Shown here: piece by piece, positions 15,936 to 24,366 of the stretch
How the letters are laid out: the number at the start of each line of letters is the position of its first letter
Position numbering within the stretch: the stretch's first letter is position 1
Origin: Melioribacteraceae bacterium
GTDB taxonomy: Bacteria; Bacteroidota; Ignavibacteria; Ignavibacteriales; Melioribacteraceae
Assembly: GCA_021647785.1 (NCBI GenBank)
Contig: JAKIUC010000038.1
Span: 1-42,745 of the forward strand
Length of the DNA stretch: 42,745 bases
Reading direction: 5' to 3'
Made by a program: the position numbers and the translations under genes
The notes under the pieces: generated by a model
Databases searched by the model: none
What the model was told of the DNA's origin: nothing
What the model saw: the letters and a program-made list of their open reading frames with translations, nothing else

Positions 15936-18767
15936 CTACTTGCTACATTCATCAACCAAATAAATAATTGAACGATACTCAATACCACTGTGATATGACA
16001 AACCAATCTCGCAAGTTTTACTGTTTGAATACCCTTCGTGGCAATTTTTGGTTAATTGTGGTTTTAAATCTTTTAATGCCGATTCATTTAACTCAGGAAA
16101 GTTGAAACCCCTATCCCCGGCAAACCCACAGCAGGTAACGTTCTCCGGAATTATCACATCTGTAGCACAAGCTTCTGCTACTTTTATAAACTTATTAGTA
16201 AATCCCATTTTTGTTGAACTACAAGTAACGTGAACTGTAATTGTTTTATCCTGTTTTGTAAGTTCTAAGTTGTCGAGCAGATAATCGCTAATAAATTCAA
16301 CAGGTTCGTATAACTTAAGTCTGTTTCCCCCTTTTAATTCAAGGCTATTCTTTGTTGTCTGCAAGCAGGGAGAGGTATCAAACAATATTGGATATTTGCC
16401 ATTCTCTGAAATTTCAATTAATTCTGCAATTAGTTCATCCGATTTTTTATGCCCCACTTCGTTATGCCCTTTACTAAGCCATGGCATTCCGCAGCAAAGG
16501 TTGTTAATATTTTTAGGATAAACAATATCATACCCAGCTTTTAGTAATAGCCTATGTGTAACAGTAGTAAGGGATTCATCCGTTTTGCTATCTTTAGGAT
16601 TTCCCATTGTTCTGCTAATACAACTTGGGAAATAGACAACTCTCTTTTCATTAGCCACAGAAATAACTTCTGGCAATAATTTATCAGCAGCCTTTGGCAT
16701 CCATCTATTCCAAAGCGGAAAGTTTTTTCCAAAGATTTTTTTCTTAATTTTTGCCGCTGCTTCAACAATCGAAGTTCCAAAAATAACATGCCAAAAGTGA
16801 ACTAAATCTAATCCAACTTTTATTAGCGACAAAATAATTGATAAATTATCACCAATTACTTTCCCAACATATTTTCCCATTTTAGAAATATTTTCTGCTC
16901 GTAATTCTTTAATCAGCTTGCCAGTATCAATATCAACCGGACAAGCTATAGCACACAATCCATCAGTAGCACAAGTCTCCTCGCCATAATATTGAAACGA
17001 TTCTATAAGTTCATTTTTCTTCTGAACATCATTTCCATTTCGTGTAAGTTTTGCAATTTCACGGTATATAACAATACGCTGTCGTGGTGTAAGTGTTAAA
17101 TCTCTTGATGGACAATGAGGCTCGCAAAAACCACACTCAATACATTTATCAATTATATCACTAGCTTGGGGCATTGTTTTTAGATTATGAACATGCGATA
17201 ATTTATCATCATTAAGTATTACTCCTGGATTAAGAATATTTTTTGGGTCAAATATTTTCTTAATTTTCTGCATTATAGAAAATGCTTTTTCTCCCCATTC
17301 ATATTTTACAAATGGAGCCATATTTCTTCCAGTACCATGTTCCGCTTTGAGCGAGCCTTTATATTTCCCAGCAGTCATTTCAATAACTTCATCCATAAAA
17401 GCTTTGTAGCGTTGTACTTCAGCATCACTGCTAAAATCTTGGTTAAATACAAAGTGCAAATTTCCTTCGAGTGCGTGTCCAAAAATAATTGCTTCATTGT
17501 ACTTGTATTTTTCAAAAAGTGATTGCAGTTCCAAAGCAGCATCGGCAAGTTTATCCAGGGGGAATGCAACATCTTCAATAATGCAGGAAGTCCCACTCTC
17601 TCTCATTGCACCAACTGATGGGAACAAACCTTTTCGGATATTCCATAACTTTAAATACTCAGATGGAACATCAGTAAAATCAACTGGAAGTACCAATTCG
17701 TATTCATCCAAACCCTCTGCTATTTGAGTTATATTGTTTTTTAGTTCTGCTTTATCAATTGCAGAAGTTTCAACAAGAAGTGATGTTACACTTTCGCCCA
17801 ATGTTTTCAAGTACTCTGGCATTCCAGCTTTATCTTCAACTGAACGCATTGATGCCCTATCCATAATTTCGACAGCATCCACTACTTGTTTTTTTAATGT
17901 GGCAACTGCTTTGCAAGCGTCTCTCATATTATGGAACAAGATTAATGCACTTGCTTTATTTGGTGCTTCCAAAACTGTTCTGTAAGTAATCTCTGAAATA
18001 AATCCGAGAGTTCCCTCGGAGCCAATCATTAGGTGTTGAAGAATTTGGATTGGATCAGAAAAATCAACAAGCGAATTTATACTATAACCAGTTGTATTTT
18101 TTATCTTATATTTTTGTTTGATTAAACTTACAAGCTCTTCATCTGAGTTTATCTCTTTGTGCAACTCAATAATTTTATCTATTAATTCATTGTGAGATTT
18201 TTTAAATGCGTTCACAGAATCCAGATTACCAGTATCAAGTAATGTTCCATCATGCATAATTACTTTCATTCTATGGAGTGTGTTGTAACTATTCTTTGCA
18301 GTGCCGCAACACATTCCACTTGCGTTGTTAGCTGCAATGCCGCCAATCATTGCAGCATTAATTGATGCTGGGTCAGGTCCAATTTTTTTATTGTATGGTT
18401 TTAAATAAGCATTTGCAAAACTTCCAATTACCGATGGTTCGAGTGAAATAAATTTTTTATCGTTAGAAATTTTGTAACCTCTCCAATCCCTTTCGGCAAC
18501 CATTAAAACAGAATTGGAAATTGCCTGCCCTGAAAGGCTTGTGCCCGCTGCACGAAACGTAACTGGAACTTTCATTTCGTTACATTTAGTTAGAACAAAT
18601 TTAACTTCCTCCGAGTTTTTAACTTTAACTACAATCTCCGGAACTAATCTATAAAAGCTCGCATCCGTTCCGTAGGCAAGACGGTTTAGTTCATCTGTGT
18701 AAATTTTTTCTTTTGGGATTTTTTTAGTAAACTCGTTATATAGTACGTTGTATTTTTCTTTATTCAT
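15936..18767 (-). CDS. FAD-binding / Fe-S oxidoreductase (GlcD-GlcF-like fusion), probable D-2-hydroxyacid dehydrogenase
   Basis: 943 residues. N-terminal FAD-binding type 4 domain (~40-215: FRAAGTSLSGQA, IGPDPASINAAMIGGIAANN). Middle FAD-oxidase C-terminal domain (~260-510: GSEGTLGFI, FGHALEGNLHFV, EHGTGRNM). Two ferredoxin-type clusters: CIECGFCEPHCP near 540 and CATDGLCAIACPVD near 600. Two CCG (cysteine-rich) motifs: CCGMPW near 757 and CCGFAGDRGF near 879. This matches fused D-lactate / D-2-hydroxyglutarate dehydrogenases such as E. coli YdiJ, which pass electrons to a membrane or cytochrome acceptor. The exact substrate is unknown. Its last ~45 codons are repeated three times downstream (10498, 11193, 15241). 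Confidence 0.9.
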   Translation of the reverse strand: MNKEKYNVLYNEFTKKIPKEKIYTDELNRLAYGTDASFYRLVPEIVVKVKNSEEVKFVLTKCNEMKVPVTFRAAGTSLSGQAISNSVLMVAERDWRGYKISNDKKFISLEPSVIGSFANAYLKPYNKKIGPDPASINAAMIGGIAANNASGMCCGTAKNSYNTLHRMKVIMHDGTLLDTGNLDSVNAFKKSHNELIDKIIELHKEINSDEELVSLIKQKYKIKNTTGYSINSLVDFSDPIQILQHLMIGSEGTLGFISEITYRTVLEAPNKASALILFHNMRDACKAVATLKKQVVDAVEIMDRASMRSVEDKAGMPEYLKTLGESVTSLLVETSAIDKAELKNNITQIAEGLDEYELVLPVDFTDVPSEYLKLWNIRKGLFPSVGAMRESGTSCIIEDVAFPLDKLADAALELQSLFEKYKYNEAIIFGHALEGNLHFVFNQDFSSDAEVQRYKAFMDEVIEMTAGKYKGSLKAEHGTGRNMAPFVKYEWGEKAFSIMQKIKKIFDPKNILNPGVILNDDKLSHVHNLKTMPQASDIIDKCIECGFCEPHCPSRDLTLTPRQRIVIYREIAKLTRNGNDVQKKNELIESFQYYGEETCATDGLCAIACPVDIDTGKLIKELRAENISKMGKYVGKVIGDNLSIILSLIKVGLDLVHFWHVIFGTSIVEAAAKIKKKIFGKNFPLWNRWMPKAADKLLPEVISVANEKRVVYFPSCISRTMGNPKDSKTDESLTTVTHRLLLKAGYDIVYPKNINNLCCGMPWLSKGHNEVGHKKSDELIAELIEISENGKYPILFDTSPCLQTTKNSLELKGGNRLKLYEPVEFISDYLLDNLELTKQDKTITVHVTCSSTKMGFTNKFIKVAEACATDVIIPENVTCCGFAGDRGFNFPELNESALKDLKPQLTKNCHEGYSNSKTCEIGLSYHSGIEYRSIIYLVDECSK

Positions 18768-18815
18768 CTTTTTACAATTTTATATAATTCAAAAACAATA
18801 ATTTAATTCCATAAT

Positions 18816-18934
18816 AACACACCCCTTAATCCCCTCTCAAGAGGGGAAACCACTACAATCCACATTGTGGATTGAAAAAAAAGTCCCCTCTTGAGAGGGG
18901 GTTGTCCGAAGGACTCCTTTGGAGGGGGTGTGTT
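18816..18934. repeat. G/C-rich imperfect palindrome (REP-like intergenic repeat)
   Basis: AACACACCCC at 18816-18825 is answered by GGGGTGTGTT at 18925-18934. Inside are further hairpins: CCCCTCTCAAGAGGGG, CAATCCAC-ATT-GTGGATTG, CCCCTCTTGAGAGGGG and GTCC-GAA-GGAC. The block is far richer in G and C than its surroundings and lies between two minus-strand genes. It looks like a dispersed bacterial palindromic repeat and may end transcription of the aminopeptidase-side or oxidoreductase-side mRNA. Confidence 0.75.
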
Positions 18935-19011
18935 CATTTTTCCAAATTAATTATATTCTCATGTATAAAGCAAGAAACGTTTCGCGAATCGCCCCTACAA
19001 TTATAACTTAA

Positions 19012-20403
19012 TTATTTACCACAAGCTCTTTCAACTTCTTCAACCGTTTTTGGAATTGGGGATTTACCGAGAACTTTATTCCCTGTCTCTGTAACGAGAA
19101 TATCATCTTCAATTCTGATGCCGCCAAAGTCTAAGTATTCTGCAACTTTATCGTAGTTAATAAATTCTGCAAGTTTATTTTCTGATTTCCAATTTTTATA
19201 GAGTTGTGGAATAAAATATATTCCAGGTTCAACAGTAATTACAAATCCGGGATGCAGCTTTTTAGCGAGACGCAGATATGCCAATCCGAACTGTTCACTT
19301 CGCTGTGTCTCTTCATCATATCCGACAAAGCCTTCGCCAAGTCCTTCCATATCGTGTACATCAAGCCCAAGCATGTGTCCAAGTCCGTGTGGATAAAAGA
19401 GTGCGTGTGCACCTTCCTTTACCGCATCATCAATATTCCCTTTCATAAGACCAAGTTCCTTCAATCCGCTTGCAATTACTTTTGCAGTTTCAAGATGAAT
19501 CTCTTTATAATTTACATCAGGTTTAATTAACTCAATTGCTTTCAGTTGAGAGTTCAGAACAATGTTGTAAATATCTTTTTGTCGCTGTGTGAATTTACTG
19601 CTAACAGGAAATGTGCGTGTAATATCGCTTGCATAATGGAGTAAAGATTCTGCACCAGAATCGAGCAAAACTAAATCGCCATCTTGCATAATGTTTTCGT
19701 GATTATGATTGTGAAGTGTCTCTCCATTAATAGAGAAAATAACTGGGAACGATACTCCATTTCCCATTCCAAGTGCCAAGCCTTCTACAGCACCGTAAAT
19801 CTCACGTTCTAAAGTTCCGGCATTTGTTGCACGCATCGCAAGTGTGTTCATTAAGTAACTAATATCTAATGCTTTTTCAATTTCTGTAACTTCTTCATCA
19901 GATTTGATTGACCGTTGTTTTACAACTGCACGAATAAAATCTTTCGATGATTTATTATTAACCTCTGCCGGATTTATGTTAAGCCATTTGCTAAACTCAA
20001 TAACAATCTGTGCTTGATGTTGTGGAAGGTGATGGATAATCTCCCCATCCTTTAGATGACTCACTAATGCTACATCTAATTCGGACATCGGTTTTGTTTC
20101 AGAAACTCCAACCTCTGAAGCCCTTTCTGCTATTGACTTTTCTGGTCCCATCCAAACTATATCACTAATCTCTCTATCATCACCAAATATTATTTCTCTA
20201 TTATTATCAACATCAATAACCGCAGCTAAGCTAGGTGCATCAATTCCAAAATAGTAGAGGAATGTGCTATCTTGCCTAAATTTATAAGTGTTGGCTTTGT
20301 AATTCATTGGTGTATCTGTAGCACCTGGGAAGAAAAGAACACCACTCTTCATTATTTTTTTTAATTCATTTCTTCTTGCAATATATGTTTCGGATGAGAA
20401 CAT
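19012..20403 (-). CDS. pepP: Xaa-Pro aminopeptidase (M24B)
   Basis: 463 residues. N-terminal aminopeptidase-P domain (~1-165) and C-terminal pita-bread metallopeptidase domain. Metal ligands can be seen: Asp in LLDSGAES, Asp in SDITRTFPV, His in HGLGHMLGLDVHDMEG, Glu in TVEPGIYF and Glu in GIRIEDDILV. It removes N-terminal residues preceding proline and should be cytoplasmic, as there is no signal peptide. Length and domain order are normal. Its upstream side (20404-20481) runs into a MITE insertion, so the promoter lies in a short ~80-bp stretch unless supplied by the element. Confidence 0.93.
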   Translation of the reverse strand: MFSSETYIARRNELKKIMKSGVLFFPGATDTPMNYKANTYKFRQDSTFLYYFGIDAPSLAAVIDVDNNREIIFGDDREISDIVWMGPEKSIAERASEVGVSETKPMSELDVALVSHLKDGEIIHHLPQHQAQIVIEFSKWLNINPAEVNNKSSKDFIRAVVKQRSIKSDEEVTEIEKALDISYLMNTLAMRATNAGTLEREIYGAVEGLALGMGNGVSFPVIFSINGETLHNHNHENIMQDGDLVLLDSGAESLLHYASDITRTFPVSSKFTQRQKDIYNIVLNSQLKAIELIKPDVNYKEIHLETAKVIASGLKELGLMKGNIDDAVKEGAHALFYPHGLGHMLGLDVHDMEGLGEGFVGYDEETQRSEQFGLAYLRLAKKLHPGFVITVEPGIYFIPQLYKNWKSENKLAEFINYDKVAEYLDFGGIRIEDDILVTETGNKVLGKSPIPKTVEEVERACGK

Positions 20404-20481
20404 TCTGCCTCCATATTTTAATAATTTTTCAATGCTTAATATATGGAAAATGGAATTGTAATGAGATAGGAATAGGGTTAA

Positions 20482-20749
20482 GGCTACATTTTATTTTGAT
20501 GTGCTGGAAAAGTTACACCTAAAAAATGAGCGATGGAACTCAACAATCCCATAAATAAATTATCAGAAAAAGATAAAACAGAAATGATTTATTATTCCCA
20601 TTCTATCTCTTTCTGTGTATTTGGGGTGTTTCTAAATGATTTATTATTTATTTGTTCTTTTACTAAGTTATAAACTTACCACTAAATTGACATAGATTAA
20701 ATAGAGAAGTTGCTGTTTATTTTCCAGCACATCAAAATAAAATCTTGCC
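20482..20749 (+). mobile_element. complete 268-bp MITE with 8-bp target duplication
   Basis: Terminal inverted repeats at 20482-20507 (GGCTACATTTTATTTTGATG then TGCTGG) and 20724-20749 (three mismatches at the outer end) bound the element. It is flanked by a direct repeat AGGGTTAA at 20474-20481 and 20750-20757. The outer ~24 bp equal the ends of the ISL3/ISAon1-type element at 27699-29225, which also makes 8-bp duplications, so that transposase is the likely driver. The interior is unrelated to the IS and carries a small ORF. A second, partial copy is at 1-158. Confidence 0.92.
20533..20673 (+). CDS. 46-codon ORF inside the MITE
   Basis: Starts MELNNPINKLSEKDKTEMIY and ends in a hydrophobic stretch (CVFGVFLNDLLFIC). 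The frame remains open in the partial copy at 107-1 (minus strand): one silent difference, and a three-base cluster that changes two residues without breaking the frame. No family recognised. It may be a real passenger peptide or a chance frame in a 268-bp element. Confidence 0.3.
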   Translation: MELNNPINKLSEKDKTEMIYYSHSISFCVFGVFLNDLLFICSFTKL

Positions 20750-20798
20750 AGGGTTAATTATAACTTATCAAATATTAATTTTTATTTTTTTTATTGTT

Positions 20799-21284
20799 TT
20801 AAGTTATAGAACGTTTTATTCCTGGAGACAATGTTTCTATGTAATGGCTTTGTGTCAAAAATTCTATTTCAACCAATAGCTCTGGATATTTTTCAATTAT
20901 GATTATAATAGCTGAAAATGCGGTTGCACGGAGGGAAGCACTTTTACTAATATCTTCCCAAATGGATATAGACTTGTCAAACAAAACTCCTTCCTGTTTT
21001 TCAGTTAACACCATTTTTAATAAAATTTTTATGAACTCCCTCTGATGCCCATCTTCCTTCTCTTTTATAACTTTTAGAATTGAATTTATGTGTGATTTAA
21101 CTCTGATATCATTTTTTTTGATGCAATGCCCAATTAACCAAGCAGCACGCCAGGCTTGGGGTTTGGAGTTTCCTAATGAAATTGAAATTGTTTCATCGAA
21201 CAAACTCGGGTTCTCTATTAGAAAATCAACCATCTTCACTTTAGAAATGCTATCTGTTAAAGTATGTTGTAATTCTTTATTCAT
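20799..21284 (-). CDS. helical (HEAT-like) hypothetical protein
   Basis: 161 residues, predicted all-helical, with no signal peptide or membrane segment. Repeating helix pairs (PQAWRAAWLIGHCI; SASLRATAFSAIIIIIEKYPEL) suggest two or three HEAT-type repeats, a protein-binding scaffold. No enzyme motif. It sits between a MITE insertion and an attC-like folded sequence; together with the neighbouring nuclease this resembles cassette-borne accessory genes. Start at ATG 21284. I cannot assign a function. Confidence 0.6.
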   Translation of the reverse strand: MNKELQHTLTDSISKVKMVDFLIENPSLFDETISISLGNSKPQAWRAAWLIGHCIKKNDIRVKSHINSILKVIKEKEDGHQREFIKILLKMVLTEKQEGVLFDKSISIWEDISKSASLRATAFSAIIIIIEKYPELLVEIEFLTQSHYIETLSPGIKRSIT

Positions 21285-21295
21285 AGATGTTTTTT

Positions 21296-21432
21296 ATAAC
21301 GGTTTGAATATGGTGCGTGCCGCATTGTGAAACGATTACTTTTCAAGTTACGACAAACTTTATTATGTGTATTAACTATCATATTTACAGCTAATTGCGG
21401 CATGCACTATATTTTTTGTTACCACACGTTAT
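21296..21432. repeat. attC-like long imperfect hairpin between two accessory genes
   Basis: Outer ends ATAACG (21296-21301) and CGTTAT (21427-21432) are complementary. Inside, an 18-bp arm at 21307-21324 pairs with 21396-21413 with two mismatches (core GTGCGTGCCGCA against TGCGGCATGCAC), and an AT-rich ~70-nt loop sits between. The overall shape resembles an integron cassette recombination site, but the terminal bases do not fit the GTTRRRY core consensus. It could equally be another folded mobile repeat. Confidence 0.5.
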
Positions 21433-22520
21433 TCTTCATCTAATTCAAAATGTTCTATCAATTTTTCTAATGTAAATTTATTTCTCAGTTTAAACGCACT
21501 ATTCTGATTTGCACGCAAACCTTTTTCCCAATACGCTTTTTCTTCTGGTTTTGTTTTAATCCATTCAACCCTTACAAGGTATTCACACTTTTCCAAGTCA
21601 TTGCTATTGTCCTTAATTGCACTACATTTTAAATCAACATCTAAAATGCTTTTCTCCTCATCATTTTCTTTAATAGTAAAATCTTTTATTGGTACACTTT
21701 TGTCTTTGACTATTCCAACTCCAACATATCCTTTTTTAGGAATCATTGCAAAAATTCTTGCTCCTACAAACAATTGTTTTAATGAGTTACTATACCATTT
21801 ACCACCCCCAGCAGAAATAAAACCATATTTTTGTGAATCTTCCCATGTTGTTACCCCTCTCTCATCCATATCAATATTAACGACAAAATCTTTACCATTC
21901 CATGCTTCACTTTTGTTTTGTGATTTTGATTTACTGGTTTTCTCTACGACTTCAGTAGGGTCAATTAGCCAACTTCTACTCAAATATTCATTTTTGTTGT
22001 CTTTAAAAAATCTAAAGAAAACAGCATTGATTGGTACATTATACGAATCGGATAAATAATTTATTATTCGCTCTGTCTCATTATCAAGTTTTACAGAAAC
22101 TATCAACATATCATGTTCTTGATTTAACTTATCAGGAGGTGTAATTCCAAATTTTTCTTCAAAAATGGTCTCAAAACTTCCTTCAGAATAATATTCTTCA
22201 CATATGTTTTTAATTTCTGAATAAGATAAATCCTTAATCCAAGAAGCATAATCAAGAGTTTGTGCAACAATTTCTCTTGGAGTTTTATCTTTCTTAAGTT
22301 CTATAATTGTTAGGTTTCCATCTTGATTAATGGAAAGTAAATCAATATATTTCCCGTAAGAAGTCATTATCTGTCTTCCAATTATAAGAAAGTCTTCTCC
22401 AAGTATTGTTGAATCTTTTGTCAGAATATCCTCAAGTCGTTTTTCAGAGTCAATTGAACTAAAATTAACTTTCTTAACCTCATTATCTGTAATATTCCAA
22501 AATCCAATTTCTATAGGCAT
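21429..22520 (-). CDS. PD-(D/E)XK nuclease-like protein (NucS/DUF91-type N-terminus)
   Basis: 363 residues. The N-terminal ~120 residues show the PD-(D/E)XK core: Asp60 in YGKYIDLL, Glu74-x-Lys76 in TIIELKK, then a Gln/Tyr helix (IVAQTLDYASW), as in NucS-like and restriction-related nucleases. The C-terminal part (~215-350) is a separate alpha/beta domain (WEDSQKYGFISAGGGKWYSN, FAMIPKKGYVGVGIV) seen in proteins of unknown function in accessory regions. Its gene is tightly framed by an inverted repeat (21417-21431 and 22534-22548), the left arm of which contains the stop codon. Likely DNA cleavage or defence; the target is unknown. Confidence 0.75.
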   Translation of the reverse strand: MPIEIGFWNITDNEVKKVNFSSIDSEKRLEDILTKDSTILGEDFLIIGRQIMTSYGKYIDLLSINQDGNLTIIELKKDKTPREIVAQTLDYASWIKDLSYSEIKNICEEYYSEGSFETIFEEKFGITPPDKLNQEHDMLIVSVKLDNETERIINYLSDSYNVPINAVFFRFFKDNKNEYLSRSWLIDPTEVVEKTSKSKSQNKSEAWNGKDFVVNIDMDERGVTTWEDSQKYGFISAGGGKWYSNSLKQLFVGARIFAMIPKKGYVGVGIVKDKSVPIKDFTIKENDEEKSILDVDLKCSAIKDNSNDLEKCEYLVRVEWIKTKPEEKAYWEKGLRANQNSAFKLRNKFTLEKLIEHFELDEE

Positions 22521-22533
22521 TTTATTTCTCTTT

Positions 22534-22591
22534 TAATGTGTGGTAACATCCCAATACACCCATTGTATATAGCGGGATTATATGTTGTAAA
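22534..22591. repeat. inverted-repeat arm plus hairpin upstream of the nuclease gene
   Basis: TAATGTGTGGTAACA (22534-22548) is the inverted copy (14 of 15) of 21417-21431. It runs into a fold: AACATCCC ... AATACA-CCCAT-TGTATA ... GGGAT ... ATGTT. The ATAGCGGGATT and AATACAC..TTGTATATA strings recur near 32672 and 36178, so this belongs to a dispersed repeat family. Confidence 0.5.
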
Positions 22592-22636
22592 ATATTAAAT
22601 GTATCACGAAATATTTCGTCTATCATAAATTTAATT

Positions 22637-24358
22637 TCAAATCAAAATTTCATCGGCATGAAGTAAATCAGTAAAAAGCTCACTCTTAATTGACTCTGCA
22701 TTTTTCTTTGCGTTTGCGAGGGAGGTGACGATGTAACGATTTGCAATAAATTTTTTGCGGGATAATTCTTCAGCTTCTTCGAGAACGAGATAACCAGTAT
22801 AGATGTAGCTATAAAGTTCGACCAAATCTTTGGCAGCTACATCTTGGAATGTGTTATCATTTTTATCTATTACATATTTTAGTGATTCATAGAATATTTC
22901 ACGAATCTCTTTCAGGAAATCATTTAGTCTTTCTAATCCGCCAGAATATGTTTTAGCAGCTTTTCTATCAAAATCATCTTTTAGGATATCGTTTATAACT
23001 CCGCCAATTGATGCAACAATTTGAAGCTGCGAAGTCCCTTCGTAAATATTTGTAATACGCGCATCGCGAGCAAGGCGTTCAACCGGAAATTCCTTCATAT
23101 ATCCAGTACCACCGTGGATTTGAATGGAATCGTAAGTAATTTTATTGGAATCCTCCGTAACAATATATTTCAGTATTGGGGTTAAAAGATTTGCCCTTTT
23201 TGTTAACTCTTTTAATCTATTATTAATCTCTTTGAATGGTTCACCAGCAGCTTTAAGCTTTTCAAGTTTCCCTTCTAACTTCTCTTTGATGTCAACCAAT
23301 TTAGCCACATCATAAAGAATAGAACGCCCAGTCTCTAATTGCACACGCATCTCGAGTAATATATTTTTCACTGCTGGTATTTCGTAAATAGTTTTACCAA
23401 ACTGCTCTCGTTCTTTTGCATATTTTAACGCCTCTTCGTAAGCAGCTTGCGATATCCCCAAAGCCTGTGCAGCTACACCAAGCCTTGCACGGAACATTAA
23501 ATCGATTGTATATTTTATTAATCCAAAACGGCGTTTCCCTATTAGCTCTGCTGGAGTATCGTTGAACTGTAATTCGCAAGTTGGTGAGCCATGAATTCCA
23601 AGTTTGTTTTCAATTCTGCGAACAACCACGGTATCATCATTATAACAAGCAAGCATACTTAAACCGCGTCCATCCTTAGAGCCAGCTTCGGTTCGCGAAA
23701 GCACCAAGTGAACATCCCCGTTACCATTGGTGATAAAGCGTTTCATCCCTTTTAATCTCCACTGACCATCTTCATCTTGGTAGGCTTTAAGTTTACATGC
23801 CTGCAAATCGGAACCAGCATCTGGCTCGGTTAAAGCCATTGCTCCAGTGTGTTCTCCAGTAGAAAACTTTGGAATATACTTAGCCTTCTGTTCATCCGTT
23901 CCAAACTTTTTTATTATATCGGCAATGTCCTGCAATCCAAAAATATTAACGAAAGAACCATCTGCACGAGCCATAATTTCGGCAGTAGCCATATAAATAG
24001 TAATGGGAACATTTAACCCACCATATTCGCGAGGCAGTACCATGCCCGCTAAATCTGCCTTTGCAACATCTTTTAAATTTTCTTGTGTCCCTTTAGCGTA
24101 AGTAACTTTTCCATTATCGAAGTGTGCTCCTTCTTCATCAACACCTGCAGCACGTCCCGCAATTTTATTTCCGGAAATATCTCCAACTAACTCAAGAGTT
24201 TTTTCTAAGTTAATCATTGCATCTTCATAATTTTCAGGAGCATAGTTAAATCTCTTTTTTTGCTCGTAATTGTCCTCTTGAATTTCAAGAATTTCACGTA
24301 AATCGAATCTATTAAAATGAAATTTTAAATCTTCATTATCTGTAAAAAAATTAGGCAT
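22637..24358 (-). CDS. acyl-CoA dehydrogenase
   Basis: 573 residues, longer than the ~380 of classic members because of N- and C-terminal extensions and a coiled-coil-like insert near 340-375. Family motifs are clear: GMVLPREYGG, ALTEPDAGSD (flavin contact), KRFITNG, HGSPTCELQF, AKEREQFGK, IHGGTGYM, and NIYEGTSQLQ with the position of the catalytic Glu near residue 438. It oxidises an acyl-CoA to the enoyl-CoA and hands electrons to the ETF encoded immediately upstream; 8 bp separate it from etfA. Substrate chain length cannot be read. Confidence 0.93.
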   Translation of the reverse strand: MPNFFTDNEDLKFHFNRFDLREILEIQEDNYEQKKRFNYAPENYEDAMINLEKTLELVGDISGNKIAGRAAGVDEEGAHFDNGKVTYAKGTQENLKDVAKADLAGMVLPREYGGLNVPITIYMATAEIMARADGSFVNIFGLQDIADIIKKFGTDEQKAKYIPKFSTGEHTGAMALTEPDAGSDLQACKLKAYQDEDGQWRLKGMKRFITNGNGDVHLVLSRTEAGSKDGRGLSMLACYNDDTVVVRRIENKLGIHGSPTCELQFNDTPAELIGKRRFGLIKYTIDLMFRARLGVAAQALGISQAAYEEALKYAKEREQFGKTIYEIPAVKNILLEMRVQLETGRSILYDVAKLVDIKEKLEGKLEKLKAAGEPFKEINNRLKELTKRANLLTPILKYIVTEDSNKITYDSIQIHGGTGYMKEFPVERLARDARITNIYEGTSQLQIVASIGGVINDILKDDFDRKAAKTYSGGLERLNDFLKEIREIFYESLKYVIDKNDNTFQDVAAKDLVELYSYIYTGYLVLEEAEELSRKKFIANRYIVTSLANAKKNAESIKSELFTDLLHADEILI

Positions 24359-24366
24359 CTGTTCCT

